A stretch of DNA of 64,000 nt from JACCQS01 sp963766765 (GTDB lineage Bacteria; Actinomycetota; Actinomycetes; Mycobacteriales; Geodermatophilaceae): positions 62,001 to 126,000 of the forward strand of contig CAVYBR010000014.1 in NCBI GenBank assembly GCA_963766765.1, in the 5' to 3' direction. Within the stretch, counting starts at the first letter, position 1; each line of letters begins with the position of its first letter. The translations under genes and the position numbers were made by a program. The notes under the pieces were generated by a model that saw only the letters and a list, made by a program, of their open reading frames with translations, did not search any database and was not told the origin of the DNA. Positions 35,881 through 46,950 of this stretch are shown piece by piece.

Positions 35881-37035
35881 TCAGCCGAGTGGCTGGTCGG
35901 TCCACACCGTTAGATCGCTCGCCGCGCCGGTGAGCACCACGATCGACTCAGCGATACTCAGCAGCGTTGCCTCGTCCAGGGAGTCATCGACGCCGACCGC
36001 GATGAAGAATCCCTCCACGTCGAACATCATGAGTAGCCGTCCCGGCGCGGAGTCTTCGTAGCTGAACAACTGAGCCTGGTACGGACCGATTGTCGTGTTC
36101 GGCACGCTGCCTGGTGGCACACCGGACCTCACGCCGGCGGTGATGGTGATCGCAGATCCGTTCCGGCCGGGTGCTCCAACGTCAAAGCTCACGTAGGCCT
36201 GCGGACTGTCCGCGTCGCTGTAGCCCGAGGAGCTGACCTCGAGGCCGCCAGGCACATAGCCAACCTGGAAGGGAAAGGTCAGCGAATCCGCGCCGTACTG
36301 CACCTGCGCCGCTGCCGCCAACACCTGCTGCCGAGCCAAGTCCCCAGGAGCGTTGCTGTCCACGGTGAACCATGAGCCGTCATCGGTCTGCCACGCCACC
36401 CCGAAAAACGCATACAGCCCGCGCTCAGCAGAATCGACGTCAATGACCTGCACGCTCATCGGGCCCACGCTGGCGGAGGTGATCGCGATGGACTCTCCCG
36501 TCGGTGCAGGAGCGGGAATGCCTGACAGTTCAGGCGAATACTGCGTGACAGTCAGCGTCTGGCCCTCCAGCTCGCTGGCCGACTTGAAGGCGTACGTACG
36601 GACTTGGTTGCCCACAGACGTGTCGGCGCGTTCCGCGATCAGGTCCGCCGGCTCTCCGTCCCAGGTGTAGCCCTGAGGTACATCCGCGAGCCTGAAATCC
36701 AACGCCGTTGGCGACCACGCCGGCCCGGCTGGAGGCGACTCCTCGGGAGCGCGTGTTGCTTCGATGGTCCGCTTGGCTGGAGACGGTTGTTCAAGCGTTG
36801 GGGTGGTGGCCACCTGACCGTTGTCATTTTGGTCGTTGCCGAGGGCAGGAACGACAATTGCCCCGATCGCCACAAGGGCAGCTGCCGCGGAGACGGACAA
36901 CACCGCGGCTCGGCGCCGTCGTGCGTTCTGCAGCGCCGCGCTTCCGGCGTGCACCCGACCCAGCATGTCGTCCGGGTCGACTGTCTCTGTCCCGATGGAG
37001 TCGAACGCCCTCACAAGGTCCTCGTGAGTTCGCAT
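35881..37035 (-). CDS. Membrane-anchored hypothetical protein, paralog 1 of a sigma-factor module
   Basis: A protein of 384 aa that I do not recognise. A polar N-terminus of about 42 residues (MRTHEDLVRAFDSIGTE) comes before one membrane segment (AAVLSVSAAAALVAIGAIVV), then a Pro/Thr linker and an outer domain of about 290 residues. The end VWTDQPLG and blocks such as LTFPFQVGYVPGGLEV are shared with the neighbour at 37140. Position downstream of a sigma factor, with a short inner part and a large outer part, suggests an anti-sigma-like or sensor role, which is inference. Confidence 0.65.
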   Translation of the reverse strand: MRTHEDLVRAFDSIGTETVDPDDMLGRVHAGSAALQNARRRRAAVLSVSAAAALVAIGAIVVPALGNDQNDNGQVATTPTLEQPSPAKRTIEATRAPEESPPAGPAWSPTALDFRLADVPQGYTWDGEPADLIAERADTSVGNQVRTYAFKSASELEGQTLTVTQYSPELSGIPAPAPTGESIAITSASVGPMSVQVIDVDSAERGLYAFFGVAWQTDDGSWFTVDSNAPGDLARQQVLAAAAQVQYGADSLTFPFQVGYVPGGLEVSSSGYSDADSPQAYVSFDVGAPGRNGSAITITAGVRSGVPPGSVPNTTIGPYQAQLFSYEDSAPGRLLMMFDVEGFFIAVGVDDSLDEATLLSIAESIVVLTGAASDLTVWTDQPLG

Positions 37036-37139
37036 CAGTGAGCCTCAATGCCCTCCCGTCGTTCGTGGCTCTCTAACGCCGGAATTGCGGGATCTGTTGT
37101 CCGGTTGGTCCATCGATCAAGGACTGGCTCGGAGTGGGC

Positions 37140-38252
37140 TCAGCCCAATGGCTGGTCGGTCCAGACGCTGCCGTCGGTCGCTGCGCCGGGGATCACCAGG
37201 ATCCGTACGCCGATCTGCCGCAACAGCTCCTCATCGATGCGATCGACGAAGTCCGGGCGTACAGAGATGTCGATCAGGAAGCCGTCCACGTTGTAGATCG
37301 AGAGATACCCATCTTCAGTGATGGTGGCCTGGTAGTTGCCGACCGTCGTGTTGACGACAGCGTCTTCGGGTACCTCCGCCTGGTTGGTGATCCGGATGGT
37401 CAGCGCCGAGTCGGATCCGATGAACAACGGTGAAAGATCGTGGAAGCTCAGGGACGTCGACCCTCCGGGCATCGGCGCCCCAGAGGAACCACCGACGAGA
37501 TCAAAGCCTTCGGGCACGTAGCCGACTTGGAAGGGGAACGTCAGCGGGTAGTGCCGGCCGAGATCGACCTGGGCAGCGACATCGAGCACGTCTTGCCGGG
37601 CAATCTCGGAGTCGCTGTCGCTGGTGACGGTCAACCACAAACCGTTGTCGGTCAGCCAGCCGACCCCACCTGTCGACTGCCCCTCCTGGCTCAGGCTGAT
37701 GACCTGAGCGGTGAATGGACCCGCGCTCGGCGAGTCGATCTGCCGGGTCTCGCCGGTCGGCTCTGGCGCACCTAGGCCAGCCAGCACCGGATCGAAGAGG
37801 TGCACGTCCAGAGTGCGCTGCGGTTGCACGCTGTCCGGGACGAAGAGCCGAAGGAGTTGCCAGCCGGGGCCGGTGCTCGCGTACTCCATCGTGTAGTCCG
37901 CCGGCCGTTCGGCAACGGTGAACGCGAACTCGGTCGATCCCAGCTCTTCGCGGTCGAGTTGCTCGTCCTGCGGCGGCGCGGACGCCGTTGTCGTGGGAGC
38001 CGGCTGGCTCGACCCGCCCGCCGGGCTCGACGGCTGGTCCGGGATGGACGACACCACGATGGGAATCGCCGCGGCTATGGCGGTGACCATCCCCACAGCG
38101 ACGATTCCGACCGTACGTCGGCGTTTGCGGCGGTGCTCGATGCGTTGCCTGACACCGGACAGGAGTCCGGCAACATCTACCTCTGGGCCTTCGTGTTCGC
38201 GGAAAACGCCGTGCAGCTCATGCGGATCGCGCGGCGGACCCGATCGTGTCAT
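37140..38252 (-). CDS. Membrane-anchored hypothetical protein, paralog 2, coupled to the sigma factor
   Basis: A protein of 370 aa from ATG 38252, overlapping the sigma-factor stop (ATGA). A cytoplasmic head of about 45 residues ends in RRKRRRTVG, then a membrane segment (IVAVGMVTAIAAAIPIVV), a Ser/Pro/Thr linker, and an outer domain sharing LTFPFQVGYVPEGFDLVGG and the end VWTDQPLG with paralog 1. Translational coupling to the sigma gene makes it the best candidate for its anti-sigma factor. No zinc (HxxxCxxC) anti-sigma motif is present. Function is not shown. Confidence 0.7.
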   Translation of the reverse strand: MTRSGPPRDPHELHGVFREHEGPEVDVAGLLSGVRQRIEHRRKRRRTVGIVAVGMVTAIAAAIPIVVSSIPDQPSSPAGGSSQPAPTTTASAPPQDEQLDREELGSTEFAFTVAERPADYTMEYASTGPGWQLLRLFVPDSVQPQRTLDVHLFDPVLAGLGAPEPTGETRQIDSPSAGPFTAQVISLSQEGQSTGGVGWLTDNGLWLTVTSDSDSEIARQDVLDVAAQVDLGRHYPLTFPFQVGYVPEGFDLVGGSSGAPMPGGSTSLSFHDLSPLFIGSDSALTIRITNQAEVPEDAVVNTTVGNYQATITEDGYLSIYNVDGFLIDISVRPDFVDRIDEELLRQIGVRILVIPGAATDGSVWTDQPLG

Positions 38253-38818
38253 CGGTCCTCCTCCGCGGTCTTTCGCCAGTCGGCGAGTTCGATCCGTAAC
38301 GCGGCGAGGGCCCGGGAGCCATAGCCCCGAACTGTGCCGGGACGGCAATTGAGCACAGTCGCGATCTCGTTGTCGGTGAGACCTTCGTAGAAGCGCAGGA
38401 CCAGGACCGCACGACCCTGCCGGGGTAGGCGCGCCAACTCGGCCCACAGCGCCTCTCGGTCGGCGCTGGTCTCCTCGTGCGAGGGCGGACTGTCTGACCG
38501 AGCGACCTCGGTGAAGTCAGGCTCCAGCGGAACCGTGCTGAGCGTGCGCCGGCGACGCAGGCTCATGAACTCGTTCGTGACGATCCGCTTCACGTAGAGA
38601 TCGGGCTGGTCCAGGGCCGAGATCCGCTTCCATTTCGCGTGCGTCTTGACCAGCGCATCTTGTACGACGTCCTCCGCCACCTGGCGGGACCCGGTAAGCA
38701 TCGTCGCGTAGCGCGTCAACGAGGGCAGCCGGGCGGCGGCGAACTCCTCGAAGTCCACCGGCCTCCATTCCTGGACCGGCGATGGTGCGCTGTGCTGACG
38801 CTCCATCACCGCCTGCAT
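38249..38818 (-). CDS. SigE-family ECF RNA polymerase sigma factor
   Basis: A protein of 189 aa from ATG 38818 behind GGAAGG. Region 2 includes LPSLTRYATMLTGSRQVAED and VVQDALVKTHAKWKRI; region 4 includes LPRQGRAVLVLRFYEGLTDN and EIATVLNCRPGTVRGYGSRA. This matches the SigE-70 type (TIGR02983) common in actinobacteria. It heads a three-gene operon with the two membrane proteins. A 164-nt gap to def holds the divergent promoters. Confidence 0.88.
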   Translation of the reverse strand: MQAVMERQHSAPSPVQEWRPVDFEEFAAARLPSLTRYATMLTGSRQVAEDVVQDALVKTHAKWKRISALDQPDLYVKRIVTNEFMSLRRRRTLSTVPLEPDFTEVARSDSPPSHEETSADREALWAELARLPRQGRAVLVLRFYEGLTDNEIATVLNCRPGTVRGYGSRALAALRIELADWRKTAEEDR

Positions 38819-38982
38819 GACCCTGCCTTCCAACGGTAACGACAATGCACAGCCGCACACCAGGATGCTGGCCCTGCGCTGCCGCTCGTACTCAAGACGC
38901 AGAGGAGGCCGGACCTGTTGTGCTAGGCAGGTGATGGACTCCTGTGCGTGGCGGTCGCGCAAGCCTCGGTAAGAATGACCGC

Positions 38983-39459
38983 GTGAGCGTGCGAGCTATC
39001 CGGCTGGTCGGCGATCCCGTACTGCGTACGCCTGCCGATCCGGTCCGAGACTTCGACGAGAGGCTGCGCGCAGTCGTCAAGGATCTCGAAGACACTGTGG
39101 ATGCTCCCGGCCATGCCGGTCTGGCGGCTCCGCAGATCGGGGTGAGCCTGCGGGTCTTCGCCTACCACATCGACGGAAAGATCGGCCATCTGGTCAACCC
39201 GCGCTTGATCGAACGCTCCGCCGAGACCGAGACCGAGGATGAGGGTTGTCTGTCGATCCCTGGGCTCTGGTTTCCCACCATGCGGGCGGTCTATGCCGTG
39301 GCCGAAGGCTTTGACCAGGACGGCGCGCCCCTGACGTTGTCCGGCGACGGCTTGATGGCTCGGTGCCTGCAGCACGAGATCGATCACCTGGATGGGCGGC
39401 TCTACATCGACCGGCTGACCGGTGAGACAAAGCGCGCCGCCTACAGAGCTTTGGCGTGA
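38983..39459 (+). CDS. def: Peptide deformylase
   Basis: A protein of 158 aa from GTG 38983. All three motifs are present: GLAAPQIG (motif 1), EGCLSIPG (motif 2, metal Cys) and QHEIDHLDG (motif 3, HExxH). It removes the formyl group from new proteins. A TAAGAAT box at 38970 lies 6 nt before the start and no RBS is seen, so it may be leaderless. The stop overlaps the start of the K+ transporter gene, an unusual partner. Confidence 0.94.
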   Translation: MSVRAIRLVGDPVLRTPADPVRDFDERLRAVVKDLEDTVDAPGHAGLAAPQIGVSLRVFAYHIDGKIGHLVNPRLIERSAETETEDEGCLSIPGLWFPTMRAVYAVAEGFDQDGAPLTLSGDGLMARCLQHEIDHLDGRLYIDRLTGETKRAAYRALA

Positions 39460-40832
39460 ACGCCCCCCTGAACCCTCCGCTGCGGAGGCGACGTGGGTTG
39501 CTTGCCGCACTGGGTCGACCAGCGCGGGTAGTCGCAAGCGGCTTCGCCGTTGCCATCTCGCTCGGAACCGTGTTGCTGTCCTTGCCGATAGCCACCGAGG
39601 ACGGCGCGCCATCGGCTGACTTGGTTACAGCATTCTTCACGTCCAGCTCTGCGGTGTCAGTCACAGGGCTGTCCATTGTGGACACGGCGAGCTACTGGTC
39701 CACCTTCGGTGAGGTCACGATCTTGGTCTTGATGCAGATCGGTGGCTTCGGCGTCATGACGATGGCCTCGATCCTGGCCGTACTCGTGTCACCGAAGTTG
39801 CGACTGAGGTTCAACCTGACCGTCCAGGCCGAGACGTCAGCGTTGACGCTCGGCGAGGTAGGTCGGGTCGTTATCGGCGTCATCAAATTGAGCCTGTTCT
39901 TCGAAGCGGTAGCGGCCGTGGCCATCGCGCTGCGTCTGGTCTTTGGCTACGACCGACCTCTGGGTTCGGCGACCTACGAGTCGGTATTTCACTCGGTGTC
40001 GGCCTTCAACAATGGTGGCTTCGCGCTCTTTTCCGACAGCCTGACTCGCTACGTCAGCGATGCCTGGATCTGTCTGCCGATCGCACTAGTCGTGGTGATC
40101 GGCAGCCTGGGCTTTCCGGTCCTTCTCGAGTTGCGACGCGAGCTGTTCAAACCACGTCTGTGGTCCCTGCACACCAGACTGACTCTGGGTGTGTCGGGAA
40201 TCTTGCTCGTCGTCGGTCCGGTGCTGATCACAGCGATGGAGTGGAACAACTCCCGCACCCTGGGGACCCTGAGCATCCCTGACCGGCTGCTGGCCGGAGT
40301 ATTTCATGGGGTGATGCCGCGTAGTGGCGGGTTCAACTCCATTGATATCGGCGCGATGAACGCCGAGAGTCTCGTAGTCATGGACGCACTGATGTTCATC
40401 GGTGGGGGTAGCGCGAGCACTGCCGGCGGGATCAAGGTGACGACTTTCGCGATCCTTGCACTCGTCATCGTGGCGGAGATCCGCGGCGAGCCGGACGTCA
40501 AGGCACTAAACCGTCGGATCCCGACCGCGGTGCAGCGGCAGGCACTCACCGTGGCACTCGTCAGCGTTGGCGTCATCGTCGTCTCCACGCTGGTCTTGCT
40601 GTCCTTGACCGATCTCTCGTTGGACCTGGTGTTGTTCGAGACGATCTCTGCGTTCGCGACGTGTGGCCTCTCAACTGGAGCCTTGACCGACATGCCGGCC
40701 GCGGCACATGTCATCCTGGCGGTCTTGATGTTCGCCGGGCGGCTCGGGCCGATCACCCTGGCGACCGCTTTGGCTACCAGGGAGCGCACCAGGCGTTACC
40801 GACTTCCAGAGGAGCGACCGATCGTTGGTTAG
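39456..40832 (+). CDS. TrkH/KtrB-type potassium uptake membrane subunit
   Basis: A protein of 458 aa from GTG 39456 overlapping the def stop by 4 nt. It has the repeated pore motifs of the family: TSSSAVSVTGLSIVDT, HSVSAFNNGGFALFSD, MPRSGGFNSIDIGAM with GGGSASTAGGIKVTTF, and ISAFATCGLSTGALTD. Each has the selectivity glycine. About 10 hydrophobic segments are visible. It takes up K+ (with Na+ or H+). The NAD-binding subunit is encoded 5 nt downstream. Confidence 0.93.
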   Translation: MNAPLNPPLRRRRGLLAALGRPARVVASGFAVAISLGTVLLSLPIATEDGAPSADLVTAFFTSSSAVSVTGLSIVDTASYWSTFGEVTILVLMQIGGFGVMTMASILAVLVSPKLRLRFNLTVQAETSALTLGEVGRVVIGVIKLSLFFEAVAAVAIALRLVFGYDRPLGSATYESVFHSVSAFNNGGFALFSDSLTRYVSDAWICLPIALVVVIGSLGFPVLLELRRELFKPRLWSLHTRLTLGVSGILLVVGPVLITAMEWNNSRTLGTLSIPDRLLAGVFHGVMPRSGGFNSIDIGAMNAESLVVMDALMFIGGGSASTAGGIKVTTFAILALVIVAEIRGEPDVKALNRRIPTAVQRQALTVALVSVGVIVVSTLVLLSLTDLSLDLVLFETISAFATCGLSTGALTDMPAAAHVILAVLMFAGRLGPITLATALATRERTRRYRLPEERPIVG

Positions 40833-40837
40833 ACCAC

Positions 40838-41500
40838 ATGGGTAAGACGTCAGATCCCAGCACCGTAGTTCTCGGGCTCGGTCGATTCGGCAGGTCTCTT
40901 GCCCTGGAGTTGGTCCGTCGCGATGTCCAAGTCCTCGGCATCGATCGGGACGCCAAGATCGTTCAGGATCTCTCCGATGAACTGACGCATGTGGTCAGCG
41001 CGGACACTACCGATCCCGACGTACTGCGCCAATTGGGTGTTCCCGACTTCGGACATGCAGTGGTTGCAATCGGCACAGCGACCGAGGCCTCCATCCTCAC
41101 CGTCGCGGCACTGTCCGATCTCGGCATGAAGAGCATTTGGGCAAAGGCGACGAGTCGAATGCAAGCCCGGATCCTCGAGCGGGTCGGTGCGCACCATGTC
41201 GTATTGCCCGAGCATGAGATGGGGGAGCGGGTGGCACATCTTGTGACCGGCCGGATGTTGGACTTCATCGCGTTCGAGGACGACTACGCCCTGGTCAAGA
41301 CCCGCGCTCCTCGCGAGGCCACCGGCAAGTCGCTGGGTGAGGCGCGGCTTCGCTCGAAGTACGGGGTTACCGTTGTCGGCATCAAACGCACTGGGCAGGA
41401 TTTCACGTACGCCACGCAAGAAACCGTCGTGGAGCCGGACGACGTGCTCATCGTGGCCGGTCGGACCAAGGCCGTAGAGGACTTCGCCGAGTTGACCTGA
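40838..41500 (+). CDS. TrkA/KtrA-type potassium uptake regulatory subunit
   Basis: A protein of 220 aa from ATG 40838. It has an RCK_N Rossmann domain (TVVLGLGRFGRSLALELVRR; VLGIDRDAKIVQDLSDE; ATEASILTVAALSDLGMKSI) and an RCK_C domain at the end (GKSLGEARLRSKYGVTVVGI; VEPDDVLIVAGRTKAVEDF). It binds nucleotides and gates the transporter encoded 5 nt upstream. Confidence 0.93.
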   Translation: MGKTSDPSTVVLGLGRFGRSLALELVRRDVQVLGIDRDAKIVQDLSDELTHVVSADTTDPDVLRQLGVPDFGHAVVAIGTATEASILTVAALSDLGMKSIWAKATSRMQARILERVGAHHVVLPEHEMGERVAHLVTGRMLDFIAFEDDYALVKTRAPREATGKSLGEARLRSKYGVTVVGIKRTGQDFTYATQETVVEPDDVLIVAGRTKAVEDFAELT

Positions 41501-41522
41501 CCGGAGAACACCCCGAAATGCG

Positions 41523-41528
41523 TAGGCT
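41523..41528 (+). promoter_or_regulatory. -10 box for leaderless proA
   Basis: TAGGCT ends 6 nt before GTG 41535. No RBS is present. The same CGTAGGCTC context occurs before ndk and, in part, nadD. Confidence 0.5.
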
Positions 41529-41534
41529 CCGGTC

Positions 41535-42800
41535 GTGACCCAGCCCGCCTTCTCAGCTCGCCCCGATGGCGTACGCGAGCAGGCACATCTGGCCCGTACG
41601 GCCGCCCGGGCGTTGGCCACTGCCTCCCGGAAGCGCAAGGACGATGCGCTCGCCGCGATGGCCGAGGCTCTCGAAGCTCACGCCTCCGAGATCCTCTCGG
41701 CGAACGCGGCGGATCTCGTCAACGCCGAGGGTGACGACATGTCGGCGGCGATGCTGGATCGCCTGCGTCTGACCGAACAGCGGGTCATCGAGATGGCCGA
41801 GGCCGTACGTGCATTGATCCGCTTGCCGGACCCGGTGGGTGAGGTGGTGCGCGGTTCGACGTTGCCGAACGGACTCAGGGTGCGGCAGGTCCGCGTACCG
41901 ATCGGGGTGATCGGGATCGTCTACGAGGCACGCCCGAACGTGACCGCAGATGCCGCGGCGCTGTGCCTGAAGAGTGGCAACGCGGCTCTGCTGCGTGGCT
42001 CGGCATCGGCCTACCGGACCAATCGAGTGCTTGTGGCAGTCCTCTCAGCGGCCGTCGCATCCACCGGCTTACCCGCGGAGTCGATCCAACTGCTCGATGC
42101 CCATCGGTCCACCGTCGGTCAGCTCCTCACTGCCCGAGGCCTTGTTGATGTGGTCATTCCGCGCGGCGGGGCAGGTTTGATCGAGCACGTGGTCAGTACG
42201 GCGTCGGTTCCGGTCATCGAGACCGGCGTGGGCAACTGCCACGTGTACATCGACGAGGCCGCGGATCTCACCATGGCTGAGGCCATCGTGCTCAATGCCA
42301 AGACGAGCCGGCCGTCGGTGTGCAACGCGGCAGAGACCCTGCTCGTACACCGGGGAATCGCTGACCGCTTCGTTCCGCAGATCGTGGCCTCGCTGCGCGC
42401 GGCTGGAGTCACGGTGCACGGGGATGCTCAGGTGGCGGGACTGGCTGAGGTGGTGCCGGCAACTGAAGCGGACTGGTCGACGGAGTACCTCAGCCTCGAC
42501 CTGGCGGTCCGAGTCGTGGACTCGCTGACCGATGCAGTCGAGCACATCGCACGGTGGGGGACCGGCCACACCGAGGCGATTGTCAGCGACTCTGCCACTG
42601 CCATCGCTGCGTTCGTCGCCGGCGTCGATGCCGCGGCTGTGATGATCAACGCCTCAACGCGCTTCACCGACGGAGGCCAGTTCGGCTTTGGCGCCGAAAT
42701 CGGAATCTCGACCCAGAAGCTGCATGCGCGAGGGCCGCTCGGTCTGCCCGAGCTGACCACAACCACCTACATCGTGACCGGCAATGGCCACGTGCGCTGA
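41535..42800 (+). CDS. proA: Gamma-glutamyl phosphate reductase
   Basis: A protein of 421 aa from GTG 41535. Key blocks are VPIGVIGIVYEARPNVTADA, CLKSGNAALLRGSASAYRTN, VGNCHVYIDEAADL, KTSRPSVCNAAETLLVH (active-site Cys) and MINASTRFTDGGQFGFGAEIG. It makes glutamate semialdehyde for proline synthesis. It is split from proB by the sigma module and def-K+ genes, and from nadD by 20.7 kb. Confidence 0.96.
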   Translation: MTQPAFSARPDGVREQAHLARTAARALATASRKRKDDALAAMAEALEAHASEILSANAADLVNAEGDDMSAAMLDRLRLTEQRVIEMAEAVRALIRLPDPVGEVVRGSTLPNGLRVRQVRVPIGVIGIVYEARPNVTADAAALCLKSGNAALLRGSASAYRTNRVLVAVLSAAVASTGLPAESIQLLDAHRSTVGQLLTARGLVDVVIPRGGAGLIEHVVSTASVPVIETGVGNCHVYIDEAADLTMAEAIVLNAKTSRPSVCNAAETLLVHRGIADRFVPQIVASLRAAGVTVHGDAQVAGLAEVVPATEADWSTEYLSLDLAVRVVDSLTDAVEHIARWGTGHTEAIVSDSATAIAAFVAGVDAAAVMINASTRFTDGGQFGFGAEIGISTQKLHARGPLGLPELTTTTYIVTGNGHVR

Positions 42801-42862
42801 CCCGAGGAGCAGACCGGATCCCCGGCGGCCTAGCTGAGCCCGCGGCTTCGTGGGGAGCGCGG

Positions 42863-45256
<2,394 letters not shown>

Positions 45257-45490
45257 CGTGCCTCCATCCAGTGGGCCGGGGGCAGCCTTCGTGTCCGCGC
45301 CGGCAAGACCGGGGTCGATCCAACCAGCTTCGGACCGTACGGCGGTTCGCACCGGCGCGCGACGAACCGGCGGCTATCGCCCGGCCCAGTGGGGGCAGCA
45401 CGCAAGAGAACCACGTCGGCCACGCTAGGGGCGGCAGACGATGCGCGCTTCTCGATTCCTGATCGGTCTGGTCAGGAGTGCAGGACTTGC

Positions 45491-46126
45491 CTAACTCGTC
45501 GAGACCTGGTCCTCGGCCACTTCACAGATGTCGGTGTTGAGCAGGGGATGCGGACCGACCACGTTGACGATCTCGTCAACGAGCCCGACTCCACCCGGCT
45601 GAGAATCCCCGAGTGTGTCGAAGAGGTTCTTGAAGGTGACCACGCCGGCCGTCAGGTACAGGATGTTGCCGTCGCCATCGCGAACGGTGTCCGATCCGCT
45701 TTCGGTGCGGGTGAACAGATAGACGGGACCGACCAAGCCTTCTTCGGGGATCACGGCGGGAGGCACCGCGGCGTTGGGCACGCGCTTCGCGTCGACTTCC
45801 TCGACGACATATGCGCCACGGGTTCGCAGGATGACCTCACCCGTTGCGTTATCCGTCCACACTTCAGTGAAGGTGAAGGAGTCCTTGAACACGAACGCCT
45901 GGCCATCGGACCCGGGAACGTTGCGATCCGAGTAGACACCGTGATTGTGGTACTCGACAGTCAGATCAAGACCCGCGCACTCCGGATCGAATTCACCTGA
46001 GTCGGAATAGGGCGCCGGGGGTGTGTGAAATCCACCCCCTGGCACGGCCTGCGCGGGCAGGGCCGAGAAGATCAATGTTGTCGCCGCGGCGGCGGCGAGG
46101 ATCAGCGAACGCTTCACAGAGTGCAT
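45491..46126 (-). CDS. Secreted hypothetical protein
   Basis: A protein of 211 aa from ATG 46126 behind GGAGGG. The first 27 residues are a signal peptide (HSVKRSLILAAAAATTLIFS then ALPAQA) with a likely cut before VPGGGF. The mature part of about 184 residues has no membrane segment and only two Cys. It has a beta-rich look (FTFTEVWTDNATGEVILRTR; VTFKNLFDTLG). I do not recognise a family. It is downstream of the two-component operon, 200 nt after the regulator stop. Confidence 0.7.
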   Translation of the reverse strand: MHSVKRSLILAAAAATTLIFSALPAQAVPGGGFHTPPAPYSDSGEFDPECAGLDLTVEYHNHGVYSDRNVPGSDGQAFVFKDSFTFTEVWTDNATGEVILRTRGAYVVEEVDAKRVPNAAVPPAVIPEEGLVGPVYLFTRTESGSDTVRDGDGNILYLTAGVVTFKNLFDTLGDSQPGGVGLVDEIVNVVGPHPLLNTDICEVAEDQVSTS

Positions 46127-46326
46127 CACAAGGCCCTCCAACGCGGGCCCGACGCCCGTTGACGCGGCAACGTACTCGCCCGCAGGGACTGTCGGTACCG
46201 GTTTTCACCAAGTCAGCGTTGCGCCCAAGATTGTTCGAGCACCCTCCTAGACACCCGTGAGCAGCCGCTCGAGGGCAAGACGTGCCTCGCGAGCGGCACC
46301 CGCGCCGTCGCTCGCGTGCGCCGCGC

Positions 46327-46950
46327 TCAGATCCAGCCATGTCGCTGGGCGATCTGCACTGCCTCGTGCCGGTTGCTTGCGCCCAATTTGCCGACCGCCG
46401 AGGACAGGTAGTTGCGAACGGTGCCGGGGGACAGCGCGGCCCGGTTGGCGATCTCCTCAGCGGGCGCGCCCGTCGCCGCCAGCTCGAGAACGTCGGATTC
46501 TCGCGGAGTGAGGGGACTGTCACCGGCGGAGATAGCGTCGGCGGCCAACTCCGGGTCGATGTAGCGACCTCCGTTGTGGACGGTCCGGACCACCTCGGCG
46601 AGCACGGCCGCCGAGACCGTCTTGGGCAGGAATCCTCGTACGCCGGCGGCCAGCGCCCGTTTGAGGTAGCCCGGTCGGCCGTAGCTGGTGACGATCATGG
46701 TGGCGGTCTCGGGAACCTGCACGCGCAGCGCCTGCGCCGTCTCGATCCCATCCAGTCCCGGCATCTGCAGGTCGAGCACGGCGACGTCGGGACGGTGCAT
46801 CCGGGCCATCGCCAACGCCTCTGTCCCCGAGGCCGCTTCGGCGACCACGTCGATGTCGGGCTCCAGCGCCAGCAAGCTCTTGAACGCACCGCGGATCAGG
46901 TTCTCGTCATCGGCCAGTAACACGCGGATGTTGCCTGCGGCTCCGGTCAC
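46327..46950 (-). CDS. NarL/LuxR-family response regulator
   Basis: A protein of 207 aa from GTG 46950, overlapping the kinase stop (GTGA). The receiver has the acidic pair in VLLADDEN, the phospho-Asp in VAVLDLQMPG and the Lys in FLPKTV. The C-terminal LuxR HTH is SPLTPRESDVLELAATGAPA, EEIANRAALSPGTVRNYLSS. It would be phosphorylated by the histidine kinase upstream and act on the ABC operon or itself. Confidence 0.93.
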   Translation of the reverse strand: MTGAAGNIRVLLADDENLIRGAFKSLLALEPDIDVVAEAASGTEALAMARMHRPDVAVLDLQMPGLDGIETAQALRVQVPETATMIVTSYGRPGYLKRALAAGVRGFLPKTVSAAVLAEVVRTVHNGGRYIDPELAADAISAGDSPLTPRESDVLELAATGAPAEEIANRAALSPGTVRNYLSSAVGKLGASNRHEAVQIAQRHGWI

